Notes: generated from the sequence alone by a model not told the origin. A stretch of DNA of 64,000 bases from Pseudomonas sediminis (GCF_002741105.1 NZ_NIQU01000001.1:1116001-1180000), one strand, 5' to 3'. Shown: positions 20,705-31,537, counted from the stretch's first letter. Program-made: numbers and translations.

Positions 20705-23700
20705 GTCCGTTTGACCCGATGGCTATCCACCAACTGAGCGATGGTCTCAAGCAGCAAGGACTCCTGATAGGGCTTGCCGAGGTATTGGTTGACGCCGATG
20801 GACATGGCCCGCTCGCGGTGCTTCTCGCCGGTACGCGAGGTGATCATGATGATCGGCAGGTCCTTCAGACGCTCGTCGTGGCGCACCAGCGTGGCCACCT
20901 CGAAGCCGTCCATGCGCGGCATTTCGATGTCCAGCAGCATGATGTCAGGCTTGTGTTCCTGGAGCTGGGCAATAGCGTCGACCCCGTCCTTGGCGGTGAC
21001 CACGTTCATGCCGTTACGCTCGAGCAAACGGCTGGTGACCTTGCGCACGGTGACCGAGTCGTCGACCACCATGACCAGCGTCGGACGGTCGATCTCCACC
21101 TCTTCGCTGGCCGAAGCCTGACGCGAAGCCAGGCGCGGCATCAGCTGATTCTGCAGATGTGCATGCAGCACACGAATGGTCGCCAGCAGATCGAGAATCA
21201 CCACCACGCGGCCATCACCAAGGATGGTCGCACCGGAGATCCCGTGCACCCCGGCGAACTGCGGGCCGAGGCTCTTCACCACGATCTCGCGCGAGCCGGC
21301 CAGGCTGTCTACCTGCACCGCCACGGCGTGCTCGCTGGAGCGCACCAGAATCACCGGCAGCGGCAGGCTCTGACCCACCAGTTTGGGATGCTGGCCATTG
21401 TTCAGCAGGTCGCCCAGGTACTTCAGCTCGTAGGCCTGTCCGGCGTATTCGAAGCGCGGCGCGTCAGGCGCGTAATAGGCCTCCAGCTCGAACGGCGACA
21501 CCCGCACGATACCTTCGATGGTGTTCAGCGGGATGGCGTAGAGGTCTTCGCCGGAGTACACCATCAGCGCACGGTTGACCGACACGGTGAACGGCAGGCG
21601 AATGGTGAAGCGCGTGCCCTGGCCCAGCGTCGAGTCGATGCTCATCGCACCGCCGAGTTGCTTGACCTCCGAGTGCACCACGTCCATGCCGACACCACGG
21701 CCGGAAATCTGCGTGACCTTCTCGGCAGTGGAGAAACCCGCCTCAAGAATGAACTGCAGGATTTCGTGATCGCTCAGGTCGCTGTCGGCGTCCATCAGCC
21801 CACGCTCGATGGCCTTGCGCCGCACGGCTTCCAGGCGAATACCACCGCCGTCATCGTCCAGGGTAAGAACGATATCGCCGCCCTCACGACCGAGATTGAG
21901 GCGGATGGTGCCGGTCTCCGACTTGCCAGCCGCGCGACGCACATCGCTCAGCTCGATGCCGTGATCGACGGCGTTACGCAGCATATGTTCCAGCGGCGCG
22001 ACGATGCGCTCGAGCACCGTGCGGTCCATTTCCCCTTCGGCGTTGCCGACGACGAACTCCACCTGCTTGCCCAATTCGCCTGCAACCTGGCGCACGATGC
22101 GACGCAGACGCGGCACCAGGCGGTCGAACGGCACCATGCGGGTGCGCATCAAGCCTTCCTGCAGCTCGGTATTGACCCGCGCCTGTTGCAGCAGCAGGGT
22201 CTCGGCGTCGCGGTTCTTCGCCGCCAGGGTTTCCTTCAGATCGAGCAAGTCGGAGGCCGATTCAAACAGCGCGCGCGAGAGCTGCTGCAGTTGCGAGTGG
22301 CGGTCCATCTCCAGCGGGTCGAAATCTTCATAACCGGCGCGCTCGGCCTCAGCCTGGTAGCGGCTGAGAATCTGCGCCTGGGTCTCGGTATCGAGACGGC
22401 GCAACTGATCACGTACGCGGTCGATGGTCGCTTCCATCTCGCTCAGGGTGAAACCGACATCGCTCACCTGCTGCTCGACACGTCCGCGGAAGATCGACGT
22501 CTCACCGGCCAGGTTGACCAGGCCTTCGAGCAGCTCGGCTGGCACCTTGACCAGCTCCTGTGGCGCACGGCGGGACGCTGCCTCCAGTGCGGCCTCCTGC
22601 GCACGCTGTACGAACGGCAGCACCTTCGGCGCCTGCAACTGGCTTGGCACGTCACTGGCAGCAACGATCGGGTTGAGCAGATTGCTCATAGGCGCCGCCG
22701 CTGGCTCGACCTCGGCATCGGCCGCCACCGGCTCATCACCGAGACTGGCGCTAAGACGCTGGCGCAGCACGTCGAGCTCATTCTGCAGCCCTTCGAAACC
22801 GGACTGCACGTCGAGCAACAGGCTCTCCGGCCAGGGGGCGCCCTGCAGCAGAGCCTCGCTGAGATGTTGTTCCAGGTCGTGGCTCAGATCGCCAAGACGT
22901 TTCTGCCCAGCCAGACGCGCACCACCCTTGAGGGTGTGCAGCGTGCGCAGCATTTCGTCGATGGCGCTGACATCATCGCGCTGTTCTTCCCAGCGCCCGA
23001 TCGACACCTCCATCGCCTCGAGCAGGTCATCGCCTTCTTCGAGGAAGATATCGAGGATGTCGCTGTCAGCCTCTTCGGCTTCGTCGCTCTCGACCACCGC
23101 CCTGAGCTGTACCGCCGACGGCATGCTCAGTTGCTCGTCAGGGTTGGCACGAAAGCGTTTGATCGTCTCGATCAGGGCATGGCCCTGCGGCACTGCCCGC
23201 TTATCTCGCACGGCTTCGAGCATCTCGGCCAGGCGGTCTTGACAGGCCTGCAACAGGGTGAACAGCTCCTGGCTAGCCCTCAGGCGACCACCGCCGAGAC
23301 CTTCGTACAGGAATTCCAGCTCGTGGGCCAAATCACCGATTTCACGAATTTCAGCCATGCGCGCACCACCCTTGAGGGTGTGCAGGTCACGCTGCAGGGC
23401 TTCCAGCTCCAGACTGTTGTCAACATCGCCCATCCAGCGCTGCAGAGCGGCGCCAGCACTGTCGATGATGTCGAAACCTTCCTCGAGGAAGATTTCCACC
23501 AGTTCGGGATCACGCTCTTCATGCCAGTTGGCCAGCGTCGCACCCTGCGGCTCGGGCTCGGCAACAGGCAGTTCGTCTTCGGGTATTACCAGCTCGACTT
23601 CGTCGATCAGCGGCAACACTGCCTCTGGCTCTGCCTGTGGCACTTCGTCGAGCACGATTTCGTCTTCGACCAGCGCCAAGGGCGGCAGCTCGAAGCTATC

Positions 23701-26700
23701 CGGCTCCACCACCACAATCGGCTCGACGAGTTCGTCGTCCAGCTCCGGCTCAACCTGGGCGACAGCCGCCGACAGGCTCTGCGGCGTACCGCCCTGGCGG
23801 AACTGACGAATTGCCTGAATCAGGTCGTCACCAGAGACCAACGGCAGTCGGGCCTGCAACTGATCGAGCATCTGCGCCAGGCGATCATGGCTTTGCTGCA
23901 GCAGATTGCCCAGCGCCGGCGAATGGTTGTAACGGCGGTCGACCAAGCCCTCGTAGAGCGACTCAAGTTCGTGGCCAAGATCACCAATCGGGCGAATCGC
24001 GGCCATGCGCGCACCGCCCTTTAGGGTGTGCAGGTCGCGCTGCAGTGAGGACAGCGGCATGGTGTTGTCCGGCTCACTGAGCCAGCGCTCCAGCGCCTGA
24101 CCAGCGCTATCGAGAATATCCACAGCCTCTTCGAGGAAGATCTCGACCATTTCCTCATCAAGATCGGCGTCGACAGGGCTGAAGCCCAGCTCGGCCTCGA
24201 ACTGCGACTCCAGATCAATGTCTTCGGCGACTTCCGGTTCGGCGGGTGCCTCTTGCCACAGCACCGGCTCAGCCTCGGCTTCCTGTTCCAACTCGGCAGT
24301 GGCCTGGTCCAACTCGATGACTTCCAGCCCTTCGACGCCAGGCGTCAGCAAGGCCAAGGTATGCGGATCGATGGCTTCGCTCAGCAGATCACGTAGCGCC
24401 TGCACCCGCTCGGGTTGCGGGGTGACCTGCAAGGCCGCAGCGACCTGATCCATCATCCCGATCAGCGCTTCGTGGGCCTTCTCCGCCTCGTCGAAGAAGC
24501 GCTCGCTGACCGCCAGGCTGCCTTCTTCGACGGCGCCATAGAGATCCAGCAGGGCTTCGCAGAGCTCGTCGATCTGCGGCAGCTCGGCCATTTCGGCGCC
24601 ACGGCCGAGGGTCGTCAGCTCCTCCAGCAGCGCGGACAGCTCCTGGCGCTCGGACGGATGCTCACGCCATTTGCGTAGCAGGTCCTCGGCGTCCAGCAAG
24701 ATATCCATGCCTTCGGCGAGGAAGATGCTGATCATCTGCGGGTCGCGACTTTCGCCGCTCTGCGCCATACGCTCGTCTTCGGCGCTGGCGAGACGCTCCT
24801 GATGCAACGCCTGGACGCGAGCAAGAAGTGCCTCTGCGCCAGGAATGGGTGCCAGAGGCTGGGTCTCGAGATTGTCGAGACCGATACGGAACACGCCCTC
24901 GGCGCTGCTCAACAGCTCGGCAGCCGCCAGATCCACCTGGATCAGGTTGGTCTTGAACTCCTTGACCAGCTTTTCCAGCGGCGCCGCGATTTCTGCCACC
25001 GGCAGGATCCCGGCCATATAGGCGCTGCCCTTGAGGGTGTGCAGCGCACGCTGCAGGTCGTCGGTGACTGGCTGCGGCAGTTCCTGTGCGCAGTCGGCAA
25101 GAAAGCCCACCAGGGTATCCAGATGGGTTTCCGCCTCGTTGCGGAAAATTTCCAGCAACTGCGGGTCGAGGGGCTCACCATCGAGCGATTGGTCGTTGGC
25201 CGACTCGTCCAGCTCGACGACCTCGGTAGCGTCGTCAACGCCCACGGGCTCGGCTACCTGCTGGGTGGCCGGGGCGTTAGATTTTGGGGGCGTCAGCCCC
25301 TTGGCCAGGGCATGCGCGGTGGCCGCCAGCAGATCGACATCGTCGCGCTGACGCTGCGCCTTGGCGGCAAACTCGTCGACCAGCGCCGGCATCAGGGCCA
25401 CGACATCGAGTACCACCTGCTGCACAGGCGCGTTCGGCTCGATGCTGCGGTCCAGCACGCGGTTGAGCAGGTTCTCGATGGACCAGCCCAGCTCACCGAT
25501 GATCAGCGCGCGAACCATGCGCCCGCTGCCCTTGAGCGTGTGGAAGGCGCGACGAACTTCGATCAGCGCGTCCTTGTTGTCGGTATCGGCCTGCCACTGC
25601 GGCAGGTACTCACCGATGGTTTCCAGCACTTCGCCGACTTCTTCGATGAAGACTTCCAGCAGCTCTTCGTCCACCGGCTCTTCATCGGCAGGCGGCGGCA
25701 ACAGGCTCGGCGGCACATCGGCGGCAGGCGGATTGATCGCCTGGACCGGTGCGGCCATGACATCGGCCATCGACAGCGGCTTCTCCGCTGCCGGTTCATC
25801 CGGCAGTTCCTGCACCTGCGGTGCGCTGGGCAGCTCGACTTCCGGTAGTTCCAGATCGGCCAGTTCCAGCTCATCCCACTGCGCCGGCTCGGCCAGTTGG
25901 TCCAGGCTCAGCTCTTCGAGCTCAAGCTCCGGCTCAGCGTCAAGCAGCGGTGCGGCAACAGTCTCTTCGTCCTGCAGGGCGGGTAGCTCTTCAAGCTCGT
26001 CTAGCTCGAAGGTAAAGCTGTCGGCAGTCTCACGGGCGTCCGACTGCTCGGGCTCAGCGTCCAGCAGTTGCAGGTCCGCAACCTCATCGCTGGACGGCTC
26101 GCCCACATCGAATGTCAGCGCCTCGCTCTCGGCCAGGGGCTCTTCGAGTTGTTCGTCTTCGGCACCCAGCAGCTCGATTTCTTGCAGTGGGTCAGCCAGC
26201 GGTGCCAGGGTTTCTTCCTGCGGCTCGACACGGTCGAGGATCGACGGTTTTTCCTTGAGCGGATAACCCAGGGTTTCCAGGCTTTCCTCGGCAACGTCGA
26301 GAATCAGATCGCCCTGCGTGCCATGGTCCTCGGACAGCCGTTCGAGGTAGTACTCGACGCTGGTGATGGCATCGGCCAGGGTGTCCAGGCTCTGCCAGTT
26401 GGGAACGGCCTTGCGCGCTAGCAGTTGTTCCTGGATGTAGCGGTTGCAGGCATTGAGCAGATCGGCAGCACGCTGCAGCGGAATCATCGCCAGGCCGCCA
26501 CGGACCTGGGTCAGCAGTTCGGGCACACGGGCCAGGTGCTCGTGGTTCCACTGCGAGGCGATGAACTCGATGATCGCGTCCTTGGCCTGTTCCAGGCCAT
26601 TGCGCGCTTCCTTGATGACAAGCTGGTGGATCTGCGCCACGTCGGTGGTCGGCAGATGGCTCTGTTCGTTCGGGCCGTCATCGCTCGGGCCGACCATGCC

Positions 26701-27936
26701 GGCCAGCGTCGCCTCGACATAGAGCAGCGCGCCAGCGACGTCCATCAGCACCGCATCGTTCGGTTCGCGCTGGCCGAGGGACAGACCATGGATGACGTCG
26801 ATCTGGTCGAGAATGACCTTGCGCGGCTGACCGAAGCCAAGCACCGCGAGGGTATCGGCGATCTGCTTGAGCGGTGCCAGCAGGGCGTCCAGCTCACCGG
26901 GCTGGCTACGATCGCTGCGCACGAACAGATCGAGGCTGTCCTTGACACGCACCAGTTCCTCGCACAGCGCGGCGACCACCGAACGCATGGCGTCACGGTC
27001 TGGCCCGGCCAGGCGAGCACGTTCTTCGTCCACCACCTCATTGTCAGGCAGTGCTTCGTCGAGGCGGTACTGTTCCTTCAGCGCACGAATGCGTGGGGAC
27101 TGTGCCGGCGCCTTGGCGACGTAGAACAGCAGGTTCTTGGTCAGCTCATCGGGCGCAGACTGGTTGATGCCATCGGCGCCCTGTTCGACCAGGCGCTTGA
27201 GCTCCTTATCGACCTGACGCAGCAGGGTACGCACCGACGTCCCGTTGACCACGCTGCCGTTGGCCAGACCTTCGACCATGCCGGAAGCGATCTGCCACAG
27301 GCCGCCCAGCGGGGCGTCCTTGCACAGTGTTTCCAGGCGCGCGAAGACGCGCGCCATATAACCCAGATTGGTCGCCAGCTCCTGATTGCGGATCACGCCG
27401 ACCAGGGCCATTTGCAGCATCTGCCGCAGTTTGCGCAACAGCACGGGAAGCTCGGCGGTACGCAGGCGTGCCAGGCTGTCGGATGGCAGCGCTGGCAGGC
27501 GCGCGGACATGTCCGGGGAAAACAGGCTGGTTTCCGACAGCAGCTTCTCGCCACGGGCGGCACGCAGGTCGTTGAGCAGCGGCAGTACGACCATGGGCAG
27601 GTCGCGGCGAGCGGTCTGGATGCGGTCGAGGTACACCGGCAGTTGCAGGATGGCCTGCATCAGCACTTCCAGGGCTTCGCCCTGATTGGCTACGCGACCT
27701 TCCATCAACGCCTTGGCCAACTGCTCCATTTCCTCGGCAAGCAACGCGGCGCCGTAGAATTCTACCATCTGCAAGGTGCCGTGAACCTGGTGCACGTAGG
27801 TCAGGCAGAAGCGCATGCGCGTAGGGTCCTGCGGGTTCTCGACGAACGCCTCCAGGGCTTGCCGCGCCTGCTTCAGGGTTTCCCCGATCTCGCCTTTGAC
27901 CCACTCCAGGGCGACATAATCATGCCGATCACCCAT
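20701..27936 (-). CDS. chpA: ChpA, multi-HPt hybrid chemotaxis kinase of twitching motility
   Basis: ChpA is the CheA-like kinase that phosphorylates PilG and PilH to control type IV pilus extension/retraction and cAMP. The 2,411-residue product carries phosphotransfer modules with candidate acceptor residues at H49 (degenerate HQVHGT), T476 (TQVRGG), H799 (HTLKGSGR), H966 (HTLKGSAY), T1108 (TTLGRG), H1303, H1519 and H1667 (all HTLKGGAR), separated by long acidic linkers. Then come a dimerisation region (about 1800-1890), an HATPase domain (N box near 1985, DDDGGG, GRGVGMD), a CheW-like domain and a C-terminal receiver (acceptor D2336, K2388). I chose the ATG at 27936, with GGAG five bases upstream, over the ATG 15 bases earlier. 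Confidence 0.95.
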   Translation of the reverse strand: MGDRHDYVALEWVKGEIGETLKQARQALEAFVENPQDPTRMRFCLTYVHQVHGTLQMVEFYGAALLAEEMEQLAKALMEGRVANQGEALEVLMQAILQLPVYLDRIQTARRDLPMVVLPLLNDLRAARGEKLLSETSLFSPDMSARLPALPSDSLARLRTAELPVLLRKLRQMLQMALVGVIRNQELATNLGYMARVFARLETLCKDAPLGGLWQIASGMVEGLANGSVVNGTSVRTLLRQVDKELKRLVEQGADGINQSAPDELTKNLLFYVAKAPAQSPRIRALKEQYRLDEALPDNEVVDEERARLAGPDRDAMRSVVAALCEELVRVKDSLDLFVRSDRSQPGELDALLAPLKQIADTLAVLGFGQPRKVILDQIDVIHGLSLGQREPNDAVLMDVAGALLYVEATLAGMVGPSDDGPNEQSHLPTTDVAQIHQLVIKEARNGLEQAKDAIIEFIASQWNHEHLARVPELLTQVRGGLAMIPLQRAADLLNACNRYIQEQLLARKAVPNWQSLDTLADAITSVEYYLERLSEDHGTQGDLILDVAEESLETLGYPLKEKPSILDRVEPQEETLAPLADPLQEIELLGAEDEQLEEPLAESEALTFDVGEPSSDEVADLQLLDAEPEQSDARETADSFTFELDELEELPALQDEETVAAPLLDAEPELELEELSLDQLAEPAQWDELELADLELPEVELPSAPQVQELPDEPAAEKPLSMADVMAAPVQAINPPAADVPPSLLPPPADEEPVDEELLEVFIEEVGEVLETIGEYLPQWQADTDNKDALIEVRRAFHTLKGSGRMVRALIIGELGWSIENLLNRVLDRSIEPNAPVQQVVLDVVALMPALVDEFAAKAQRQRDDVDLLAATAHALAKGLTPPKSNAPATQQVAEPVGVDDATEVVELDESANDQSLDGEPLDPQLLEIFRNEAETHLDTLVGFLADCAQELPQPVTDDLQRALHTLKGSAYMAGILPVAEIAAPLEKLVKEFKTNLIQVDLAAAELLSSAEGVFRIGLDNLETQPLAPIPGAEALLARVQALHQERLASAEDERMAQSGESRDPQMISIFLAEGMDILLDAEDLLRKWREHPSERQELSALLEELTTLGRGAEMAELPQIDELCEALLDLYGAVEEGSLAVSERFFDEAEKAHEALIGMMDQVAAALQVTPQPERVQALRDLLSEAIDPHTLALLTPGVEGLEVIELDQATAELEQEAEAEPVLWQEAPAEPEVAEDIDLESQFEAELGFSPVDADLDEEMVEIFLEEAVDILDSAGQALERWLSEPDNTMPLSSLQRDLHTLKGGARMAAIRPIGDLGHELESLYEGLVDRRYNHSPALGNLLQQSHDRLAQMLDQLQARLPLVSGDDLIQAIRQFRQGGTPQSLSAAVAQVEPELDDELVEPIVVVEPDSFELPPLALVEDEIVLDEVPQAEPEAVLPLIDEVELVIPEDELPVAEPEPQGATLANWHEERDPELVEIFLEEGFDIIDSAGAALQRWMGDVDNSLELEALQRDLHTLKGGARMAEIREIGDLAHELEFLYEGLGGGRLRASQELFTLLQACQDRLAEMLEAVRDKRAVPQGHALIETIKRFRANPDEQLSMPSAVQLRAVVESDEAEEADSDILDIFLEEGDDLLEAMEVSIGRWEEQRDDVSAIDEMLRTLHTLKGGARLAGQKRLGDLSHDLEQHLSEALLQGAPWPESLLLDVQSGFEGLQNELDVLRQRLSASLGDEPVAADAEVEPAAAPMSNLLNPIVAASDVPSQLQAPKVLPFVQRAQEAALEAASRRAPQELVKVPAELLEGLVNLAGETSIFRGRVEQQVSDVGFTLSEMEATIDRVRDQLRRLDTETQAQILSRYQAEAERAGYEDFDPLEMDRHSQLQQLSRALFESASDLLDLKETLAAKNRDAETLLLQQARVNTELQEGLMRTRMVPFDRLVPRLRRIVRQVAGELGKQVEFVVGNAEGEMDRTVLERIVAPLEHMLRNAVDHGIELSDVRRAAGKSETGTIRLNLGREGGDIVLTLDDDGGGIRLEAVRRKAIERGLMDADSDLSDHEILQFILEAGFSTAEKVTQISGRGVGMDVVHSEVKQLGGAMSIDSTLGQGTRFTIRLPFTVSVNRALMVYSGEDLYAIPLNTIEGIVRVSPFELEAYYAPDAPRFEYAGQAYELKYLGDLLNNGQHPKLVGQSLPLPVILVRSSEHAVAVQVDSLAGSREIVVKSLGPQFAGVHGISGATILGDGRVVVILDLLATIRVLHAHLQNQLMPRLASRQASASEEVEIDRPTLVMVVDDSVTVRKVTSRLLERNGMNVVTAKDGVDAIAQLQEHKPDIMLLDIEMPRMDGFEVATLVRHDERLKDLPIIMITSRTGEKHRERAMSIGVNQYLGKPYQESLLLETIAQLVDSHRVKRT

Positions 27937-27961
27937 AGCCACTCCACTCATAAACTTGGCC

Positions 27962-28840
27962 TTATCCCTTGCGGGTAAACGCCAGAACTCGCTCGTCGGC
28001 CACCGGCACCAGTTGCGGGTGCTGCCAACCGGCTACTTCGCCCACGCCCACGACCAGCAGGCCACCCGGCGCCAGGCTTTCGGCCAGGCGATTGAGGATG
28101 TCGCGGCGACGCCAGCGGCGGAAATAGATCAGCAAGTTCTGACAGAAAATCACATCCATGCCGGACATCGGCGCCTTGGCCAGTTCCAGCACATTGAGCT
28201 TGGCGCAGCACACACGCGCAGCCAGGCTCGGTACTACCTTGAAGCGTCCATCGGCCTGTGCGAGAAAGTAGCGCTCGCGCAGCTCGTCACTCACCTGCTC
28301 CAGGCGTCGCACCGAATAACACGCCTCGCGTGCCTTGCTCAGCGCGCCCTGACTGATATCCGTGCCGGTTACCGCGAAATGCTCGGGCAACTCGCTGCCT
28401 TGAAGCGCATCCGCGGCCTGAATCGCCAGCGAGTAAGGCTCTTCACCACTGGAGCAACCCACGCTCCAGAACTCCCAGGGTTTGCCCAGGCCCGCCGCCA
28501 GACGCTCCTGCAGGTACTGCGAAAGCACCTCGAAGGACGGCGGGTGGCGGAAGAAGCGGGTTTCCTGCACGGTCAGACGATCCAGCAGGGTCGACCACTC
28601 CACCGCGCCACGCGGGCCATCGGTGACCTGGCGGTAATAGCTGGCGTAATCCGTGACGCCCAGTTCGCGCATGCGCGCACTCAGGTTGGTCTGCAGAAAG
28701 GCGCGCCGCTGCTCGCTGATCACCACACCGGTACGCGCCTCGAGCAACGTCTGCCAGTCGTGAAAATCGGCTTGCGACATATCGGCCACCGGGCGCAATG
28801 CCCAAACGCCCGCTGACTGCATACCTTCGCCCTGAGTCAT
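27962..28840 (-). CDS. pilK: Chemoreceptor methyltransferase PilK (CheR-like)
   Basis: PilK methylates glutamates of PilJ with SAM. The 292-residue product has the CheR helical N-domain (DFHDWQTLLEARTGVVIS), the VQETRFFRHPPSFEVL motif with the receptor-methylation active-site region, the SAM motif SVGCSSGEEPYSLA and the FCQNLLIYF strand. It sits between pilJ and chpA as in P. aeruginosa. No good ribosome site precedes the ATG at 28840, where a strong hairpin lies instead; an ATG six codons in has AGGG seven bases upstream and is a possible start. Confidence 0.92.
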   Translation of the reverse strand: MTQGEGMQSAGVWALRPVADMSQADFHDWQTLLEARTGVVISEQRRAFLQTNLSARMRELGVTDYASYYRQVTDGPRGAVEWSTLLDRLTVQETRFFRHPPSFEVLSQYLQERLAAGLGKPWEFWSVGCSSGEEPYSLAIQAADALQGSELPEHFAVTGTDISQGALSKAREACYSVRRLEQVSDELRERYFLAQADGRFKVVPSLAARVCCAKLNVLELAKAPMSGMDVIFCQNLLIYFRRWRRRDILNRLAESLAPGGLLVVGVGEVAGWQHPQLVPVADERVLAFTRKG

Positions 28841-28849
28841 GGCTATGTA

Positions 28850-28873
28850 GCGAAGGCTGCCGCCAGCCTTCGC
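28850..28873 (-). other. Perfect 10-bp hairpin in the pilJ-pilK gap
   Basis: GCGAAGGCTG pairs with CAGCCTTCGC around a four-base loop. On the minus-strand mRNA it ends nine bases before the pilK ATG and has no T-run, so it is placed to affect pilK translation or mRNA processing rather than to terminate. Confidence 0.65.
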
Positions 28874-28882
28874 ACTCCTTTA

Positions 28883-30919
28883 TCAGGCGTCTGGCAGGGT
28901 GAAACCGGACACCGACTTGCGCATCTCACTGGCCATCTTGGCCAGGTTACCAATGCTCTTCGCGGTGGCGGTGGTACCCGAGGACGTCTGCGAGGTGATC
29001 TCCTGGATCACGTTCATGGTGTTGGAAATGTGGCCGGCCGAAGAGGCCTGCTGACGCGCGGCGTTGGAAATGTTCTGGATGAGGGCCGCGAGGGTCTTCG
29101 ATACCTTCTCGATCTCTTCCAGTGCCACCCCGGCGTCCTGCGCCAGGCGAGCACCGCGCACCACTTCGGAAGTCGTCTGCTCCATGGAGATAACGGCTTC
29201 GTTGGTGTCGGTCTGAATGGTTTTTACCAGCGCCTCGATCTGCTTGGTTGCCGCCGAGGAACGTTCTGCGAGGCGTTGTACCTCGTCCGCTACCACGGCG
29301 AAGCCGCGGCCTGCATCACCGGCCATGGAGGCCTGGATCGCGGCGTTCAGTGCGAGGATGTTGGTCTGGTCGGCAATGTCGTTAATCAGGCTAACGATGT
29401 CACCGATCTCCTGGGACGATTCACCGAGGCGCTTGATTCGCTTCGAGGTGTCCTGGATCTGCTCACGGATGTTATCCATGCCTGTGATGGTGTTGTGTAC
29501 GACTTCGTTACCCTTGTTGGCGATGGCTACGGAACGTTCCGCTACCGCGGAGGATTCCGAGGCGTTCGCCGATACCTGGTCAATCGACACCGCCATTTCG
29601 TTGATCGCCGCGGAGGCGCCGGCAATTTCCTGCGCTTGGTGCTCGGAAGCTTCCGCCAGGTGCATCGCCGTGGCCTGGGTTTCCTGGGCAGCACCGGCTA
29701 CCTGAACGGCGGTCAGGTTGATCGTGGCTACCAGGTCGCGCAGCTGGTCGATGGAGTAGTTGATGGAGTCGGCGATGGCACCGGTGAAGTCTTCGGTTAC
29801 CGTCGCGGCCACGGTCAGGTCACCGTCTGCGAGGTCGGCGATTTCGTCGAGCAGACGCAGAATCGCGGCCTGGTTACGCTCGTTCTTCTCGGCGGTCTCA
29901 GCCAGACGGCGGTTGGTTTCACGCACCATCACCAGACCGATGAGGATGATCGAGCCCAGCGCCAGGCCACCCAGCACGTAGCCGAACAGGGTGTTGATGG
30001 CACGGCCCGAGGCCAGGCTCTCAAAGCCGACGGCGAGCTCGGAGGCCTTGTCCAGCAGGGTCTGCGACACGGTGAAGATCGAGTTCGCCGATTCACGTAC
30101 CTGGAACAGTTCTGGCGAGGTTTCGAGAATCTCGTCCACCGAGCCGGATACGAATTCGAACAGCTCGGAAATCTCGGCCAGACGCTCGAGGGCTTCCTCG
30201 TCGGTCACCTGGCTGATTTCCATCGCCGCGTTGCCTTCGAGCATTGCAGCCAGTACACGGCCGAACAGGCTGGCGTCACGGCCGAACATGTCGGCGGCCT
30301 GTACCGAGTCTTCGTCACCGGCCAGTACCTTGTTCACCGAGCCGAGAATACGTTCGGCCAGCAGCGACTGGCGTTGGGCTACAGAAACCTGGGCAGCCGG
30401 CGCGCCGCTTTCCAGCAGGATGTCGACCACTTCCTCGTACTCGACCTGCAACTGCGGGATGGTTTCCGCCAGGGTGGCGGCTACCTGGTGCAGGGACAGT
30501 ACGGTCTGCTCACTGGCCAGAATGGCGTCGGTATTCTGCCGCAGGCTATCCCAGTCCTGCTGCACCGCAGCCATCTGCGCCTGCACCGACGCGGGCGCCG
30601 AAGGCAAGCCACTGCTGGCATCACCATCGGTCAGATACCCCCAGCGCAGCTGGAAGTCGTTACGCGCGTCGCGCAACAGGCCGAACGCTTCGGCTTTACC
30701 TGCCGCAGCTTCCGTGGCGTTCTTGGCGATACGCTGGGACAGTACGCGCAGCTCACCGGAGTGACTGATGTACTCGGTATCGTAGTTGGACTGGGTGTTG
30801 ATGTAGGCGAAGTTCGCAAACAACAACACGATGGACACGATCAGCACGACGAACAGCGTCGCGATCAGCGTGCTACTGCGCGCCCCGACCAACAAATTAC
30901 CTGCATTGAATTTTTTCAT
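28883..30919 (-). CDS. pilJ: Methyl-accepting chemoreceptor PilJ of type IV pili
   Basis: PilJ is the inner-membrane receptor of the Pil-Chp system and interacts with pilin to sense surfaces. The 678-residue product has a first membrane helix at about residues 16-37 ([13 protein letters not shown]), a periplasmic region with PilJ-type repeats around residues 40-310 ([15 protein letters not shown]), a second helix ([19 protein letters not shown]), a HAMP-like segment and the cytoplasmic coiled-coil with the hairpin tip [18 protein letters not shown]. The start at 30919 begins the conserved [10 protein letters not shown]; the frame upstream is not gene-like. The cytoplasmic part is very close to P. 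aeruginosa PilJ as I remember it. Confidence 0.96.
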   Translation of the reverse strand: MKKFNAGNLLVGARSSTLIATLFVVLIVSIVLLFANFAYINTQSNYDTEYISHSGELRVLSQRIAKNATEAAAGKAEAFGLLRDARNDFQLRWGYLTDGDASSGLPSAPASVQAQMAAVQQDWDSLRQNTDAILASEQTVLSLHQVAATLAETIPQLQVEYEEVVDILLESGAPAAQVSVAQRQSLLAERILGSVNKVLAGDEDSVQAADMFGRDASLFGRVLAAMLEGNAAMEISQVTDEEALERLAEISELFEFVSGSVDEILETSPELFQVRESANSIFTVSQTLLDKASELAVGFESLASGRAINTLFGYVLGGLALGSIILIGLVMVRETNRRLAETAEKNERNQAAILRLLDEIADLADGDLTVAATVTEDFTGAIADSINYSIDQLRDLVATINLTAVQVAGAAQETQATAMHLAEASEHQAQEIAGASAAINEMAVSIDQVSANASESSAVAERSVAIANKGNEVVHNTITGMDNIREQIQDTSKRIKRLGESSQEIGDIVSLINDIADQTNILALNAAIQASMAGDAGRGFAVVADEVQRLAERSSAATKQIEALVKTIQTDTNEAVISMEQTTSEVVRGARLAQDAGVALEEIEKVSKTLAALIQNISNAARQQASSAGHISNTMNVIQEITSQTSSGTTATAKSIGNLAKMASEMRKSVSGFTLPDA

Positions 30920-31000
30920 TTTCTGGCCCCCGCCTGGACCGACCGCACTACGGTTCCCATGTAACGCCAAAGGGCCGGAAGAACCGACCCAACCGAAAAT

Positions 31001-31537
31001 CTACTGAAAGGACACATCGAGAAAGCCAGGATCGGCCGTCAGCGCATGAGGGCTGAACACCAACCAGGGCTGTTCTCGTTGAAAGACACCGTGGATAAAC
31101 GGCGCAATGCTCGCCTCGAGAGGCGGCAGTTGTTCTGAAAATGCATCCACGGGGAAGTGCTGCATACCGAAAACTTCATCGACCGTCAGGCCAGCGAAGA
31201 TTTCCTGATAGTCGACCACCAGAATTCGCCGCAACTTGCGCAGCGGCGACAGCTCATTACCGAAGAACCCGCACAGGTCCATGATCGGCAGCAGGCGGCC
31301 ACGCACGTTGGCCACCCCTTTGACCCAGCCTTTGACACCCGGCAGCAGGGTGTAGCGCGGCTCGTGCAGTACCTCACCCACCTCCCCCATCGGCGCGACG
31401 AAGAATCGCTCGCCCATGCGAAAGCCGATACCGCTCCAGGTCTGTACCGCCGCTTGCTGCGACGGCAGTCCGGCCGCCAGGGCTCGGCAACGCTGGTCGA
31501 TCTCGAGGAGAATCTGGAAAGGAGTCTGCACGGACAT
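31001..31537 (-). CDS. pilI: CheW-like adaptor PilI
   Basis: PilI couples PilJ to ChpA. The 178-residue product is a CheW domain with the typical beginning GIGFRMGERFFVAPMGEVGEVL and the KGWVKGVANVRGRLLPIMDL strand-turn-strand. An AAGG site lies upstream of the ATG. It sits between pilJ (81 bases away) and pilH (45 bases away) in the pilGHIJ order, all on the minus strand. Confidence 0.93.
   Translation of the reverse strand: MSVQTPFQILLEIDQRCRALAAGLPSQQAAVQTWSGIGFRMGERFFVAPMGEVGEVLHEPRYTLLPGVKGWVKGVANVRGRLLPIMDLCGFFGNELSPLRKLRRILVVDYQEIFAGLTVDEVFGMQHFPVDAFSEQLPPLEASIAPFIHGVFQREQPWLVFSPHALTADPGFLDVSFQ

Noticed and set aside
20629..24024. A 1,131-codon plus-strand open frame opposite chpA
   Set aside because: It lies antisense to chpA, has no ribosome site, and its residues follow the codon bias of chpA read backwards. 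It is a shadow of a GC-rich gene with strong third-position bias.
29030..30964. A 644-codon plus-strand frame opposite pilJ
   Set aside because: Same reason: a mirror of pilJ codon bias, Gly/Val/Arg-rich without domain motifs.
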